From positions 1-64,000 of the forward strand of contig JAIEMQ010000024.1 in the NCBI GenBank assembly GCA_019752015.1: a stretch of DNA of 64,000 nt, read 5' to 3'. Source of the DNA: Cyanobacteriota bacterium. Its GTDB lineage: Bacteria; Acidobacteriota; Vicinamibacteria; Vicinamibacterales; UBA2999. Every line of letters begins with the position of its first letter. Positions within the stretch are counted from its first letter, which is position 1. Positions 39,197-49,804 of this stretch are shown in pieces. Below the pieces are notes generated by a model. That model had not been told where the DNA came from. It ran no database searches and was given only the letters and a program-made list of their open reading frames with translations. The translations under genes and the position numbers were made by a program.

Positions 39197-41473
39197 TTAC
39201 CTCTTCGATCTCTTTCGCTCACTCTTGCCGAGGCGTTGCTTGCGTTTCCGGCGCTGCTCCTGCGTGCCCTTGCGGTCGTCCTTCTTCATGCGCGCCCCGC
39301 TGCGCGCCGGACCGCGCGAGCGTTCGTCGCGCCGGACCTTCTCGAGCACGTCGTCCAGGCCCAGATCGATCTGCCGCCGCTCCATGTCGACGCGGATGAT
39401 CTGCACGCGCACCTGATCGCCGAGCCGGTACGTCTTCCTGGTGTTCTCGCCGAACAGCGTATGCGCCTGCTCGCGGAACCGGTAGTAGTCGTCGGCCATG
39501 GTGCTGACGTGGACCAGGCCTTCGACGTAATGCTCGATCAGCTCGACGAACATGCCGAACGGCGCGACACCGGTGATGTAGCCCTCGAAGACGTCGCCGA
39601 CCTTGTCGGCCATGAAACGCACTTTCTTCCACTGCAGGATTTCGCGCTCGGCCTCGGCAGCGCGCCGCTCCATCTCCGACGTGTGCCGGCCGGCTTCCGG
39701 CAGATCCTCGTCGAGCTCCGCCTTGCGCTCGTCGCTGACTTTCGTGTGGCGCTGCTCGCGCAGCAGGCGATGCACGACCAGATCGGGATAGCGCCGGATC
39801 GGTGACGTGAAGTGCGTATACGTTTCCGCGGCCAGGCCGAAGTGACCGACGTTCATCGCGTCGTAGCGCGCCTTCTGCATGGTCCGCAGCATCAGGAACG
39901 CGATCGGACGTTCGGCCGGGTTGCCGCGGATCTTTTCGACCAGCTTCTGAAAGTGCTTCGGCCGCACGGCGTTCTCGGACGCGCCGAGAGAGAATCCAAA
40001 GCCGCTGACGAATTCCTCGAACTGCAGGACCTTCAACGGATCGGGCGGCTCGTGGATTCGGTACAACGCGGGCATGCCGCTCGACTCCAGGTGCCCCGCC
40101 ACCGTTTCGTTCGCCAGCAGCATGAACTCTTCGATGAGGCGATGCGCGACGTTGCGTTCCGACGCGACGATGTCCTCGATGAAGCCTTCTTCGTTGAGCA
40201 CGACCTGCGCTTCCGGCAGGTCGAAGTCCACCGAGCCACGGCGGTGGCGGCGGGCATTCAGGATCTCGAACAGCTCGCGCATCAGCTCGAACATCGGGAC
40301 GAGCTGGTGATACTGCTTGATCGCCGCCGGATCCTTCTCCGTCAGGATCGCGTTGACGGCGGTGTAGGTCATGCGCGCGTCGCTGCGGATGACGCCGTCG
40401 TGCATTTCGTAGCGGACGACGTCGCCGCGCGACGTCACTTCCATCAGGCATGACTGGACCAGGCGATCGACGTGCGGATTCAAGCTGCACAGCCCGGTCG
40501 CCAGCTCCGACGGGAACATGTGCACGGCGCGCTCCGGGAAATACACCGAAGTGCCGCGCTCGTATGCTTCCTGATCCAGCGCGCCGCCTTCCTGGACGTA
40601 GTGGGCGACGTCGGCAATGTGCACGCCGAGCCAGTAGTGGCCGTTCTTCAGCTTCTCGATCGAAACCGCATCGTCGAAATCGCGCGCGTGCTCGCCGTCG
40701 ATGGTGACGACGGCGCGATCGCGGAAGTCGGTGCGGCCGGCGATGTCCTTGTCCTTGACGGCGGCGCCGATGCGCTTCGCCTCCGCGATCGACTCCGGAC
40801 TGTGTTCGTCCGGAATGTTGTGCTTGCGAAGGATGATCTCGGTATCGACGCCGGGGTCGTTGATGTCGCCGAGCACTTCAACGATGCGTCCCGCCGGTCC
40901 GCGCGTCGGCGTCGGCCAGCGCGTGACTTCGACCGTCACCATGGCACCGGGCTCCGCATCACGCGTTTCGTCTCGCGGGATTTGAATGTCAGCGGTCAGG
41001 CGCTTGTCGAACGGCGTGACGAAGCCGAGTCCGGACGGATCGCTGACGTATCGGCCAACGACCGTGGTCGCCGCCCGCTCGAGCACCTGGACGATCTTTC
41101 CTTCCGCGCGCCCGTCTTCGCGATAACGCTCGATGCGGACGACGACGCGATCGCCGTGCATCGCTTCCTTGAGGTTGTGCTCCGCAACGTAGATGTCGCG
41201 GGTCAGCCCTTCGACGGGACGCTCGGGCCGAACGAAGCCGAAGCCGGAGGGATGACCGTCCAGCTTGCCGACGACGAGATCCATGCGGTCAGGCAACCCG
41301 TATCGATTGCCTTTGATCTGGACGAGTGAGCCGTCGTTGACGAGGCTCCTCAAGTTGCGCTTGAAGCTGGTCCGCTCGTCGCGCGGGATTTTGAGCACGC
41401 GCAGCAACTCGCGCGGCGTGGCCGGATGCGGCACTCGCTGCCGCATGAGCCGAAGTAAGTCTTCCTTATTCAA
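39197..41473 (-). CDS. rnr: Ribonuclease R
   Basis: 758 residues from a TTG at 41471-41473, giving MNKEDLLRLMRQ, the usual RNase R start; ATG 41446 is the alternative. Order: N-terminal winged helix, two cold-shock-type domains, RNB catalytic domain with GEHARDFDDAVSIEKL (metal-binding aspartates near 258-268), S1 domain (GDVFEGYITGVAPFGMFVEL) and a basic tail (RRKRKQRLGKSERKRSK). It degrades structured RNA 3'-5'. The start overlaps the end of the glycerate kinase gene by 8 bp. Confidence 0.95.
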   Translation of the reverse strand: MNKEDLLRLMRQRVPHPATPRELLRVLKIPRDERTSFKRNLRSLVNDGSLVQIKGNRYGLPDRMDLVVGKLDGHPSGFGFVRPERPVEGLTRDIYVAEHNLKEAMHGDRVVVRIERYREDGRAEGKIVQVLERAATTVVGRYVSDPSGLGFVTPFDKRLTADIQIPRDETRDAEPGAMVTVEVTRWPTPTRGPAGRIVEVLGDINDPGVDTEIILRKHNIPDEHSPESIAEAKRIGAAVKDKDIAGRTDFRDRAVVTIDGEHARDFDDAVSIEKLKNGHYWLGVHIADVAHYVQEGGALDQEAYERGTSVYFPERAVHMFPSELATGLCSLNPHVDRLVQSCLMEVTSRGDVVRYEMHDGVIRSDARMTYTAVNAILTEKDPAAIKQYHQLVPMFELMRELFEILNARRHRRGSVDFDLPEAQVVLNEEGFIEDIVASERNVAHRLIEEFMLLANETVAGHLESSGMPALYRIHEPPDPLKVLQFEEFVSGFGFSLGASENAVRPKHFQKLVEKIRGNPAERPIAFLMLRTMQKARYDAMNVGHFGLAAETYTHFTSPIRRYPDLVVHRLLREQRHTKVSDERKAELDEDLPEAGRHTSEMERRAAEAEREILQWKKVRFMADKVGDVFEGYITGVAPFGMFVELIEHYVEGLVHVSTMADDYYRFREQAHTLFGENTRKTYRLGDQVRVQIIRVDMERRQIDLGLDDVLEKVRRDERSRGPARSGARMKKDDRKGTQEQRRKRKQRLGKSERKRSKR

Positions 41474-42722
41474 TCAGTAACACCTGTAAATCTCCGACAT
41501 TCGTGTCGGTGCGCCCAAGCCGGACGGCATCGTCCAGCGGCGCGAAAAACGCGAACGAGTCGTTCGCTGCAAGATAGTTGCCCGGCGGTGCGAGTCCTGC
41601 TTTCATCGCACGCGCCATCGTCGTGGAGTCTACGACACCGCCGGCAACACCGGATGAGCCGTCGATGCCATCAGTGCCGATGCTCGCCATGGCGACGCCG
41701 GGCATCGACGAGATCGGTTCGGCGAGCGCCAGCGCAAACTCGAGGTTGCGGCCACCGGTCCCCGGGCCCCGCACCGTCACCGTGGTCTCGCCGCTCGAGA
41801 TGACGCAGACCTTCCGAGGGGACGGCCCGATCAGATTTCGCACGCGCGCAAACCACTCCGACGCCACGATCCTTGCCTCACCTGTCACCGCCTCAGGCAT
41901 CACGATCGCGCGATAGCCACGTTCGGCTCCGGCCGTACGAGCGCCTTCCATTGCATCGACGCGGCTGCCGATCACGCGCGCTCTCGAACGCGCCATCGAT
42001 GGATGTCCCGGCGACGGCGTATCCGGCAGCGCTCCGTCAACGCCCGATCGAATCACGCTCCGCACTCGATCGGAATGCGCGTTGCCGCCAAAACGCTCCA
42101 GCGCCGCCGCCGCATCGGACCACGTCGTTGAATCCGGCACGCCGGGACCGGATCCGATCGCGTGAAGGTCGTCGCCGACGACATCGGAAATCGCAAGAGT
42201 GATGGTCGTGCCGATGCACGCCGCCGCAAGGCGCCCGCCTTTCACTTTCGACAGATGGCGCCGCACCGTGTTCAGCGCGTGGATATCAGCGCCTGCCGCC
42301 ATCATCCGCCGCGTCGTGTCGATCTTGTCGGCCAGCGAAATGCCGTCGATCGGCGACGCCATCAAGGCCGACGCCCCGCCCGACAACAAGATGACGAGCG
42401 CTTCGCCGGAATGAACGCTCTGGGCGATTGCAACGGCACGGTTCCCGGCCGCTTCGCTGCGCGCATCGGGAAACGGATGGCTCGATTCGATCCATTCAAC
42501 CGTGGGTGGCAGATCCGCGTGCGCGTGCGTGCCGATCGCAATCGCCTGACGTATCGCGAGATGCGGCGTCGCGACAAACACCGCCGCCATTGCCGCCGCC
42601 GCTTTGCCCACCGCGATCACATGCAGACCGCGGCCGCTCAGCACGTCGGCCGCTTCCGCATCGGCCAGCGCGCGAGCGATCACACGGCGAGCGCTGACCG
42701 CGTCCACGCCGGCGCGGATCAC
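41466..42722 (-). CDS. Glycerate 2-kinase (TtuD/GckA-like, MOFRL family)
   Basis: 418 residues from a GTG at 42720-42722; no ATG is available. VIAVGKAAAAMAAVF, ILLSGGASALMASP, TISDVV-type AISDVVGDDLHAIGSGPGVP, then GPGTGGRNLEFALALA and ASIGTDGIDGSSGVAGGVVD identify the glycerate kinase family with MOFRL domain. It phosphorylates D-glycerate to 2-phosphoglycerate in serine, glyoxylate or sugar-acid metabolism. It starts 38 bp after the orphan gene and overlaps rnr. Confidence 0.93.
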   Translation of the reverse strand: MIRAGVDAVSARRVIARALADAEAADVLSGRGLHVIAVGKAAAAMAAVFVATPHLAIRQAIAIGTHAHADLPPTVEWIESSHPFPDARSEAAGNRAVAIAQSVHSGEALVILLSGGASALMASPIDGISLADKIDTTRRMMAAGADIHALNTVRRHLSKVKGGRLAAACIGTTITLAISDVVGDDLHAIGSGPGVPDSTTWSDAAAALERFGGNAHSDRVRSVIRSGVDGALPDTPSPGHPSMARSRARVIGSRVDAMEGARTAGAERGYRAIVMPEAVTGEARIVASEWFARVRNLIGPSPRKVCVISSGETTVTVRGPGTGGRNLEFALALAEPISSMPGVAMASIGTDGIDGSSGVAGGVVDSTTMARAMKAGLAPPGNYLAANDSFAFFAPLDDAVRLGRTDTNVGDLQVLLIE

Positions 42723-42760
42723 GCGATCGAGATCTTGTCTGAGTCTGGAAACGGGAACCG

Positions 42761-43066
42761 TCAGTGAACCTTGCAGGGATCCGACCAGCCCGATAGGCCG
42801 GTCACCACGTCGAACTCTTTCAACAACTGGGCGACGACGTATTCCGCGTTGGCTTCTTCGGAGAGCCGATCGAGGTCGGCGATGATTTTCAGGAGGGCGT
42901 TCTCTGCGTTTTCAATGGCCTGGGCGCTGAAGTATTCGCGCTGGGCCTGAAGGCATTGGTGATGTTTCAGAAATTCTTCCCGGTAGAACTCGGTGAGCGC
43001 CGAAACCGTCGGCGGAGTTACGGGATCCAACAGGAAGCCTGGGATTCGGGTTCTTGCCCTCGGCAT
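42761..43066 (-). CDS. Small orphan protein, helical
   Basis: 101 residues from ATG 43066, no relative recognised. It is mostly alpha-helical by eye (TVSALTEFYREEFLKHHQCL, ALLKIIADLDRLSEEANAEY) and has no membrane segment or signal peptide. It lies between ftsX and the glycerate kinase gene on the same strand (49 bp after ftsX, 38 bp before the kinase). Codon use is like the neighbours. Confidence 0.6.
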   Translation of the reverse strand: MPRARTRIPGFLLDPVTPPTVSALTEFYREEFLKHHQCLQAQREYFSAQAIENAENALLKIIADLDRLSEEANAEYVVAQLLKEFDVVTGLSGWSDPCKVH

Positions 43067-43115
43067 ATCGGATTAACAGCAGTGTAAAAGGGTTTCCTCC
43101 TATGTGTCAACGCAT

Positions 43116-44003
43116 TCAGCGCGCGGCTCTTGACGCCACAGTGCCCGCGGCCGCGCCAACCCCTACTCCGCCTAATAGCATCATTACGGATTCTGTGATT
43201 CCGAGGAATCGCAGCTGACCAATACCAGCGTATCCGGCGAGATCGGATCCAAGCCATCGCGACAGCGTCGAATACAAAATTGCGATCACGCCCAGCGCCA
43301 CGGCCGCGCCGATGCCCCCGAGCAGCAGCCCCTCCACGACAGCGGGACCGCGAATGTAGCTGAATGGCGCGCCAACGAGTTTCATGATTTCGAGCTCGTC
43401 GCGGCGCGCAAAAAGAGAGAGCCTGACGACCGCGGCTACGGTAAAGGCGGCCCCGAGCATCAGGATGGCCGCCACGACGCCGGCCGCAAGCCTCGCCGCC
43501 GTGACGATACCGACCAGACGGGCCAGCCATCGACGGTCGTAGCGGATATCGCTGACGCCGGCCTGGCCCGCAACCTCCTTCGACAGCGCATCCGCGGCGG
43601 CATCCCCGCCGTTCTCCGTTCGCAGCCGCACTTCGATGGCCGACGGAAAGGGATTCTGGCCGAGCCCCGAGGTGACGTCGCTCAGTTCGGGAAAGTCAGC
43701 GCGGAACCGCTCGAGCGCGCGCTCCCGCGAAACATATTCAACCGCCGCGACCGCAGGCTGCGCCTTCAGGAACGATTCCAGCGCGGCGCGATCTGATTCA
43801 CTGATCGTATCGTGGAGATACACGGACATCTCCGCCGCCTGCAGCCACTGATCCAGGACGCCCTGCACATTGACCGAGATGAGCAGGAACCCGCCGAGGG
43901 TCGCAAAGGCGATCGCGATCGTACCGATCGAGACGAGCGCCGATCGACCCGATCGAAGCAGGCTGATCCACGCTTCCTCAAAGGAGTAGCCGACGACCGT
44001 CAC
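43116..44003 (-). CDS. ftsX: Cell division protein FtsX
   Basis: 295 residues from a GTG at 44001-44003, overlapping the ftsE stop by 4 bp (GTGA). Four membrane segments: one after the cytoplasmic start (STALVSIGTIAIAFATLGG-like region near residue 25), an extracytoplasmic domain (MSVYLHDTISESDRAALESF), then LVGIVTAARLAAGVVAAILM, a loop RRDELEIMKLVGAP, and two C-terminal segments. FtsX with FtsE regulates peptidoglycan hydrolases at division. Confidence 0.93.
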   Translation of the reverse strand: MTVVGYSFEEAWISLLRSGRSALVSIGTIAIAFATLGGFLLISVNVQGVLDQWLQAAEMSVYLHDTISESDRAALESFLKAQPAVAAVEYVSRERALERFRADFPELSDVTSGLGQNPFPSAIEVRLRTENGGDAAADALSKEVAGQAGVSDIRYDRRWLARLVGIVTAARLAAGVVAAILMLGAAFTVAAVVRLSLFARRDELEIMKLVGAPFSYIRGPAVVEGLLLGGIGAAVALGVIAILYSTLSRWLGSDLAGYAGIGQLRFLGITESVMMLLGGVGVGAAAGTVASRAAR

Positions 44004-44668
44004 GGCCTGGGCTCCTGACCGACCAACAGCCCCTGATCGAGCGTGATGACGCGGCGGCCCACCCACTTGATGAGCTCTCGATCGTGCGTGGCAACGAGCA
44101 CGGTGGTGCCGCGCGAATTCATGTCGCGAAACAGGTTCATGATTTCGAGCGACAGGTCCGGGTCGAGGTTGCCGGTGGGTTCGTCGGCGAGGACGAGATG
44201 CGGATCGTTGACGAGGGCGCGGGCGATCGCCACGCGCTGTTGCTCGCCGCCCGACAGCTCCTCCGGGAGCGCATTGAGCCGATGCTGCAGCCCCACCCAC
44301 TTCAGGACCTGGTAGGTGTTCTGGCGCTGCTGCTCGATCGGCTTGCCGAGCACGCGTCCGACGAACGATACATTTTCGAAAATCGTCTTCGTCGGAATCA
44401 GCTTGAAGTCCTGGAAGACAAACCCGACCGTCCGGCGATAGGCCTGCGTTTCGTCGCGCGTGAGGTGGGAAAGATTACGGCCGTTGACCATGACTTCGCC
44501 TTCGGACGGCCGCTCCTCGAGCAGCAGCAGCCTCAGCAGCGTGCTCTTGCCCGCGCCACTCGGACCGGTGAGGAAGACGAACTCGCCCTTGTCGATCTTG
44601 AGGCTGAGCTCTTTCAGCGCGTACATGCCGCGGCCATAGGTCTTGGCCAGCGACTGCGTTTCGATCAC
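44000..44668 (-). CDS. ftsE: Cell division ATP-binding protein FtsE
   Basis: 222 residues. Walker [30 protein letters not shown] (FtsE-type Q-loop region), signature [15 protein letters not shown], Walker [14 protein letters not shown] and an ATHD switch. Its ATPase cycle drives FtsX. It comes 18 bp after the sensor kinase gene. Confidence 0.96.
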   Translation of the reverse strand: MIETQSLAKTYGRGMYALKELSLKIDKGEFVFLTGPSGAGKSTLLRLLLLEERPSEGEVMVNGRNLSHLTRDETQAYRRTVGFVFQDFKLIPTKTIFENVSFVGRVLGKPIEQQRQNTYQVLKWVGLQHRLNALPEELSGGEQQRVAIARALVNDPHLVLADEPTGNLDPDLSLEIMNLFRDMNSRGTTVLVATHDRELIKWVGRRVITLDQGLLVGQEPRP

Positions 44669-44686
44669 GAACCGTAGTTTAACGCG

Positions 44687-46363
44687 TCAATGCGTCGTGC
44701 GCACTTCCGATCGCGGCATGGGCGCGACGGTGCGCCGCAGGAACACGTTGAAGGTGGAGCCGACGCCCTCGACGCTGACGACGTCGATGCAGCCGCCGTG
44801 GCGCGTCACGATGTCGTGGACGGTCGCGAGCCCGATGCCGCTGCCGGCGCCGTCGGCCTTGGTGGTGAAGAGCGGCTCGAAGATCCGCGGCTGGACATGT
44901 TCGGGAATGCCGCAGCCGGTATCGGTGACCGCGAAGCACACGAAATCTTCCGGCGCGGCGGCCACGGCGGCCGGCACGGCGCAGTTGTTCGGCGCGCAGG
45001 TCGTGAAGGTGATCGTGCCGCCATTCGGCATCGCATCCCTGGCGTTGAGCATCAGGTTGAGAATCACCTGCTCGATCTGGGTGGGATCGGCGGTCACGTA
45101 TCGCGCGTCGGCGGCGAGGCGTGTCTCGAGCCGGATGCTGGAGCCAACGACGCGCCGCAGCAGCGCGGCCGACTGTTCAATCGCGGTGTTGAGGTCGACG
45201 CGCCTGGTCTCCGATTCGCGATGCCGGCTGAACGCCAGCAGCTGCCGCGCCAGGTCGGCGCCGCGAGTCACGGCTTCCTGAATCGCATCCACGTACGAAT
45301 GGCGCGGATCGTCGGCAGTGGTCCTGAGCCGCATCACGTCAGCGTGGCTGCGCACCACCATCAGGATGTTGCCGAAGTCGTGCGCGATGCCGGTCGCGAG
45401 GCGCCCGATCATTTCCGTCTTCTGCGACTGGCGGAGCCGATCTTCGAGGCGGCGCCGATCGGTGAGGTCGCGCGCGCTCAGCACCTTGATGGTCTGGCCA
45501 TCGGCGTCGTGGTGCTCCGCCACCGTCACTTCCATGGTCAACCACGTCTGGTCCTCGCGGCGCAGGCGCGCTTCGACGGAATAGCCTTGCGATCCGCCGA
45601 TGCGAAGCAGCGCCGCCACCGACTCGCGATCCAGTGGATGCACGAGATCGACGACCGGCAGGCCGGTGCACGTCTCCGGACAGAACCCGAGCACGCGCTC
45701 GATTGCCGGCGACACCGTGCTGAAGGCGCCCTTCGCATCGAGGATGCCGACGATGTCCTGGGTTTCGGAAATCATGCCGATAAACAGCGCGTCGCGCCGC
45801 TCGAGCTCGCGCGCCGAGCGCTGCCGCTCCATTTCGGCTGCCGCGCGGTGCGCGACGATCCGGGACATCATGGTCGTGGTCATGTCATCCACCTTCGCGG
45901 CATGGCCGAAGCCGCAGATGATGCCGAGCGGACGGCCGTCCGATCCCGTGATCGGCAGATCGAAGGCCGCGTCGCTGGCGATGTCGCCCAGGCGGGAAAA
46001 ACCGCTTTCAACCAGCCGCTCACAGTGCGTGCTGATGAGCGCCTGCATCACAGGACTGGAACCCGCCGACGCCGGATAGGTGGCGATCGGCAGCAATCCC
46101 CCGTCGCCGTCGGGCGGCAACTCCGCGATCACCGCGACCTCGAAGCCGAGGCACTCCGCGATGAATTCCACCAGCAGCTCGAAGAATTCATGACCCGTGG
46201 CCGGCGAGAGGTCATTCGCGAATCGCGCCAACGCCCGCTCGCGCGCCGTCGTCAGTTCATCGGAAATCGGGAAGCGGGCGACGCCGAGCGACAACGGACT
46301 GCGCGGACCCTGTATGGGCCGCGCGGTGCGTCGCTCCTGCACCGATAGCGTGGTCGCTCGCAT
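44687..46363 (-). CDS. GAF-PAS hybrid sensor histidine kinase
   Basis: 558 residues from ATG 46363; a TTG at 46408 would add 15 residues. GAF-like domain (LGFEVAVIAELPPDGDGGLL), PAS (FIGMISETQDIVGILDAKGA), HisKA with HDFGNILMVV (His near 328) and HATPase with NLMLNARDAMPNGG, TDTGCGIP and GSGIGLAT. No membrane segment, so a soluble sensor. No response regulator adjoins it; it sits in front of ftsEX with an 18-bp gap, so they may be co-transcribed. Confidence 0.88.
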   Translation of the reverse strand: MRATTLSVQERRTARPIQGPRSPLSLGVARFPISDELTTARERALARFANDLSPATGHEFFELLVEFIAECLGFEVAVIAELPPDGDGGLLPIATYPASAGSSPVMQALISTHCERLVESGFSRLGDIASDAAFDLPITGSDGRPLGIICGFGHAAKVDDMTTTMMSRIVAHRAAAEMERQRSARELERRDALFIGMISETQDIVGILDAKGAFSTVSPAIERVLGFCPETCTGLPVVDLVHPLDRESVAALLRIGGSQGYSVEARLRREDQTWLTMEVTVAEHHDADGQTIKVLSARDLTDRRRLEDRLRQSQKTEMIGRLATGIAHDFGNILMVVRSHADVMRLRTTADDPRHSYVDAIQEAVTRGADLARQLLAFSRHRESETRRVDLNTAIEQSAALLRRVVGSSIRLETRLAADARYVTADPTQIEQVILNLMLNARDAMPNGGTITFTTCAPNNCAVPAAVAAAPEDFVCFAVTDTGCGIPEHVQPRIFEPLFTTKADGAGSGIGLATVHDIVTRHGGCIDVVSVEGVGSTFNVFLRRTVAPMPRSEVRTTH

Positions 46364-46661
46364 GTCGGAATGACTCAGCAATTGAACGGCCAGATTCAAT
46401 TGGGTCAAAAACGCTAAACGACATTAAGTGACTTACGTGTCATATAAACGAGTCAGAAGCCGCTATAGAAAGTGTTTGATGTTGGGCTATGAGGCGGCTA
46501 GTTGTCGTCAATTTCACACGTGATTTGTTTGTGAAAACGCGCGTTTGCTGAGGGCGATCGCGGGCGCAGGTCGACTTATGTTCTGTTTTGATAATTACCA
46601 ATAACAATTTTAATTACTGGTAGTTAGAGACAGGATTGTTACGATTTTGATCCGTTGGTGA
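46364..46661. other. AT-rich non-coding region upstream of the sensor kinase
   Basis: About 300 bp with no gene. The part from 46570 to 46660 is markedly AT-rich for this genome (for example TTTTGATAATTACCAATAAC) and holds related copies of AATTACCAATAA and AATTACTGGTAG about 20 bp apart. It separates the minus-strand MCP operon end from the sensor kinase start and probably contains the kinase promoter; I could not assign clear -35/-10 boxes. Confidence 0.5.
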
Positions 46662-46696
46662 ACACTCCCATAGCCGGGATTCAGCTATGGGAGTGT
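46662..46696 (-). terminator. Perfect 13-bp hairpin at end of the chemotaxis operon
   Basis: ACACTCCCATAGC (46662-46674), 9-base loop, GCTATGGGAGTGT (46684-46696): a perfect stem 6 bp after the stop of the last MCP gene. No T-tract follows on the minus strand, so it may stabilise the 3' end or terminate weakly rather than be a textbook intrinsic terminator. Confidence 0.65.
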
Positions 46697-46701
46697 CACT
46701 A

Positions 46702-48195
46702 TTAGATCTGTGGAACGACGGCGGGACGATAGCTGGGCGCGAGGCGATGCCCCGTCGCGGCCGCTCGTCGCCCGCCGCCGATCAACGCTTCGAGCTCCTG
46801 GACCATCCTGGTTGCGCCCGCAGCCAGGGCGTTCAGCTCCTGCGAGGCGGCCGCACTCTGCTCCGCCGTCGCGGCGGTCGTCTGCGTCACGTGCTCCATC
46901 TGCACGACCGACTGGCGCACCTGCTCGAGCCCGTTCGCCTGCTGACGCGTGGCTTCGCTGACTTCGCCGACGAGCGCGCTGAGGCTGGTGACGCTCGTCG
47001 TAATCTGGCCGACGGTGGCTGACATGCGATCGAGCTTGACGACGCCGTCCCTGGCGCTCGTCGAGGCGCGCTCGATCAAGGCGGTGGTGTCGCGCGCCGC
47101 GGTGGCCGCGCGCTGGGCGAGATTTCTCACTTCATCGGCGACCACCGCGAAGCCCATGCCCGCTTCGCCGGCGCGAGCCGCTTCGACCGCGGCATTGAGC
47201 GCGAGGATGTTGGTCTGGAACGCAATCTCGTCGATCGTCTTGACGATCTTCGACACCTGCGCGCTCGATTCATGAATCGCCGACATCGAACCGGCCATCG
47301 AGATCAGCGCGTCGTTGGCCTGGCCCACGCTGCGATCGACGCCGCGCACCAGCTCCGCCGACTGACGCGAACGCTCGGCATTCTGCCGTGTCGTCGCCGC
47401 GAGCTCCTCGGTTGATGCGGACGTTTCCTCGAGCGAGGCCGCCTGCTCCGACGCGCCTTGCGAGAGCGATTGCGCAGCGGCGGCGACCTGTTCGGCGGCT
47501 GCCATCACCTGCTCTGCCCCCGCCGACAACGCCGTCGTGGTGTGGCGGACGGTGCGCATGGCGCTGCTCGCAAGCCACAACGCGATCGCCATCACCAGGA
47601 TCGCGACCGACAGGAACGCGCCGATCAGGCTCCACAACTCGCGGCGCACGTCCTCGATGTGAATGCCGGATCCGATCACCCAGTTCCAGCGCGGATAGAG
47701 CTTCACGTACGACAGCTTCGGCTTCGGTTCGGTCTCGCCCGGCTTCGGCCACATGTACTCGAAGTGGCCGCCGCCGTCGCGGCTCGCCATCTTCACGGCC
47801 TCGACGTAGATCAGCTTGCCGTTCGGATCCGCAAACGTCGACACGTCCTGGCCAACCAGCTTCTCGTTGATCGGGTGCATGACCACGCGGGGGTGCACGT
47901 CGTTGATCCAGAAGTAATCGGTCTTTTCGTAGCGCAGCGACTTGATCGCCGCGGCCGCCGCTTTCCGTGCGTCGGCATCGGACATGGCGCCCGACTCAGC
48001 CAGCTGGCCGTAGTAGGCCATGACGCCGTAGGCCACTTCCACGGCGTGCCGCGTCGCCGCCTGCTTTTCGCGATAGAGGCTGCGCTGCTGGAGGCACGCG
48101 CCCGACAGGCCGAACGCGATCGTCGCGCCGGCGATCAGGAGCGAGAAGCGAGTCGATAACGTGAGCCGCCGACGGAAGATGTGCTGTATGCCCAT
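46702..48195 (-). CDS. Methyl-accepting chemotaxis protein with single Cache sensor
   Basis: 497 residues. TM1 near 15-35, an extracytoplasmic sCache_2-type domain ([37 protein letters not shown]; then [17 protein letters not shown]), TM2 near 190-212, and a signalling domain with [44 protein letters not shown] is not obvious. Cache domains of this type often sense small carboxylates. Last gene of the chemotaxis operon, 15 bp after the other MCP. Confidence 0.93.
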   Translation of the reverse strand: MGIQHIFRRRLTLSTRFSLLIAGATIAFGLSGACLQQRSLYREKQAATRHAVEVAYGVMAYYGQLAESGAMSDADARKAAAAAIKSLRYEKTDYFWINDVHPRVVMHPINEKLVGQDVSTFADPNGKLIYVEAVKMASRDGGGHFEYMWPKPGETEPKPKLSYVKLYPRWNWVIGSGIHIEDVRRELWSLIGAFLSVAILVMAIALWLASSAMRTVRHTTTALSAGAEQVMAAAEQVAAAAQSLSQGASEQAASLEETSASTEELAATTRQNAERSRQSAELVRGVDRSVGQANDALISMAGSMSAIHESSAQVSKIVKTIDEIAFQTNILALNAAVEAARAGEAGMGFAVVADEVRNLAQRAATAARDTTALIERASTSARDGVVKLDRMSATVGQITTSVTSLSALVGEVSEATRQQANGLEQVRQSVVQMEHVTQTTAATAEQSAAASQELNALAAGATRMVQELEALIGGGRRAAATGHRLAPSYRPAVVPQI

Positions 48196-48210
48196 GGCCT
48201 CACCGTCTCA

Positions 48211-49794
48211 TCAAAACTGTCCGTAGGTGCCGTCCGCCGGAAAGACCCTCGCGTGATCCGCGAGCACCGGCCGTTTTGCGGCGCGCGGCTGCACCATTGC
48301 CAGCCGTGTTGACGCGCGGCTCGGTTCCGGCCGCTGCACCGGTTCTACCGTCGCGGACGCGCCCGCGCCGTGCCCGACCATTGATTCGAGCCGCTGGACG
48401 AGCCGCATTGTGACGCCCGCCTGCGCGCTCAACTGCTCGCTGGCGGCGGCGCTCTCTTCGGCCGTGGCCGCGGTTGTCTGCGTGACCTTCTCCATCTGCC
48501 GGATGCTCTGCAACACCTGCTCGATGCCGTGCGCCTGTTCGCCGCTCGCCACGCTGACGCTATCGACGAGGCGTTTCACGGCGGTCACGCGCGCCGTGAT
48601 CGCCGCAAACGATTCCGCCGCCTGGCTGACGCGCTGACTGCCGTCGCTCGCGCTCCTGGCCGCGCCTTCGATCAGATCGGTGGTGTCGCGCGCCGCCTGC
48701 GCCGAGCGCTGCGCGAGGTTGCGGACCTCGTCGGCCACGACGGCGAAGCCCATGCCGGCATCGCCGGCGCGCGCGGCTTCAACCGCGGCGTTCAAGGCGA
48801 GGATGTTGGTCTGGAAGGCGATCTCATCGATCGTCTTGATGATCTTCGAGACGCGATTGCTCGATTCGCGGATGCTGTCCATCGCCCCGACCATGTCGCC
48901 GAGCGACTGGTTGCATTGATCGAGCACGCGCGCCGCTTCCGCCATCAGCGTGGCCGCCTGCTGCGAGTTGTCGGCGTTGGTGCGCGTCATGGCCGCGATC
49001 TCTTCCATCGAGGCCGAGGTCTCTTCGAGCGACGCGGCCTGTTCGGCCGCGCCCTGCGACATCGATTGCGCGGAGGCCGCCATCTGAGACGACGCTTCGA
49101 CGACCATCTGTCCGCCTTCGCCGAGCTCGCGCGACATGCCGCGCAGGCTGCCGTTGATCGATCGCACCAGCCACGCGACGAGTGCACCAACCAGCAGGGC
49201 GATGGCAATGACCGCGGCGGTCATCGTTCGCGATCGCGACTGCGACAACGACAGCGTTGCATCGTCGGTGGCCTTGAACATTTGAGCGGCGATCGACTGG
49301 GCCGACTCCTCCGCCGATCGGAACAGCGGGGTCGCCCTGGTGCGCAACATCTCGAGCGCTTCGGCGACGCGCGCGCCGTCTGCCGCTTCGACGATCTGCG
49401 CGTGCAGGGCCTTCCATTCGTCGAGCTTGCGGCGCAGCGCGGCCGCCTGCTCCTGGTTGCCGGTGTTGGACATGCGCGTGGCGAGGGTCTCGGCCGCCTG
49501 GCTCGCCGTGGCGAATTCATCGAGCGTGGCCTTTTTCTCGGCCGCATAGAGTGCCTGGTCGTTGTCGAGCGCCGCCCACAGCATGCTCTTGACGCTGCTT
49601 TCGATCTTGAACAGCGACGTGTAGATCGCCAGCGTGCGCTGCAGCTCGCCGGATCGCTGCGTCACTGCCCTGATATCGGCTTCGACGCGCGCTGCTCCCC
49701 ACACCGCGACGCCGCCCTCGACGACCGTCAGGAGCAGCAGCACTCCCACGCCCGCGTAGAGCTTTTCGCCGATCGTTCGCGACCCAGTCATCAT
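48211..49794 (-). CDS. Methyl-accepting chemotaxis protein with four-helix-bundle sensor
   Basis: 527 residues. TM1 near 10-30, a periplasmic helical region typical of the 4HB_MCP family ([20 protein letters not shown]), TM2 near 190-212 ([20 protein letters not shown]) and the signalling hairpin [20 protein letters not shown] with [20 protein letters not shown]. Signals to CheA/CheW encoded upstream in the same operon. It follows the binding-protein/TonB fusion by 10 bp. Confidence 0.93.
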   Translation of the reverse strand: MMTGSRTIGEKLYAGVGVLLLLTVVEGGVAVWGAARVEADIRAVTQRSGELQRTLAIYTSLFKIESSVKSMLWAALDNDQALYAAEKKATLDEFATASQAAETLATRMSNTGNQEQAAALRRKLDEWKALHAQIVEAADGARVAEALEMLRTRATPLFRSAEESAQSIAAQMFKATDDATLSLSQSRSRTMTAAVIAIALLVGALVAWLVRSINGSLRGMSRELGEGGQMVVEASSQMAASAQSMSQGAAEQAASLEETSASMEEIAAMTRTNADNSQQAATLMAEAARVLDQCNQSLGDMVGAMDSIRESSNRVSKIIKTIDEIAFQTNILALNAAVEAARAGDAGMGFAVVADEVRNLAQRSAQAARDTTDLIEGAARSASDGSQRVSQAAESFAAITARVTAVKRLVDSVSVASGEQAHGIEQVLQSIRQMEKVTQTTAATAEESAAASEQLSAQAGVTMRLVQRLESMVGHGAGASATVEPVQRPEPSRASTRLAMVQPRAAKRPVLADHARVFPADGTYGQF

Positions 49795-49804
49795 TACGTA
49801 GTCC

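Noticed and set aside
44004-44300. Upstream extension of the ftsX frame
   Set aside because: Lies inside ftsE in another frame; GTG 44003 overlapping the ftsE stop is the normal arrangement.
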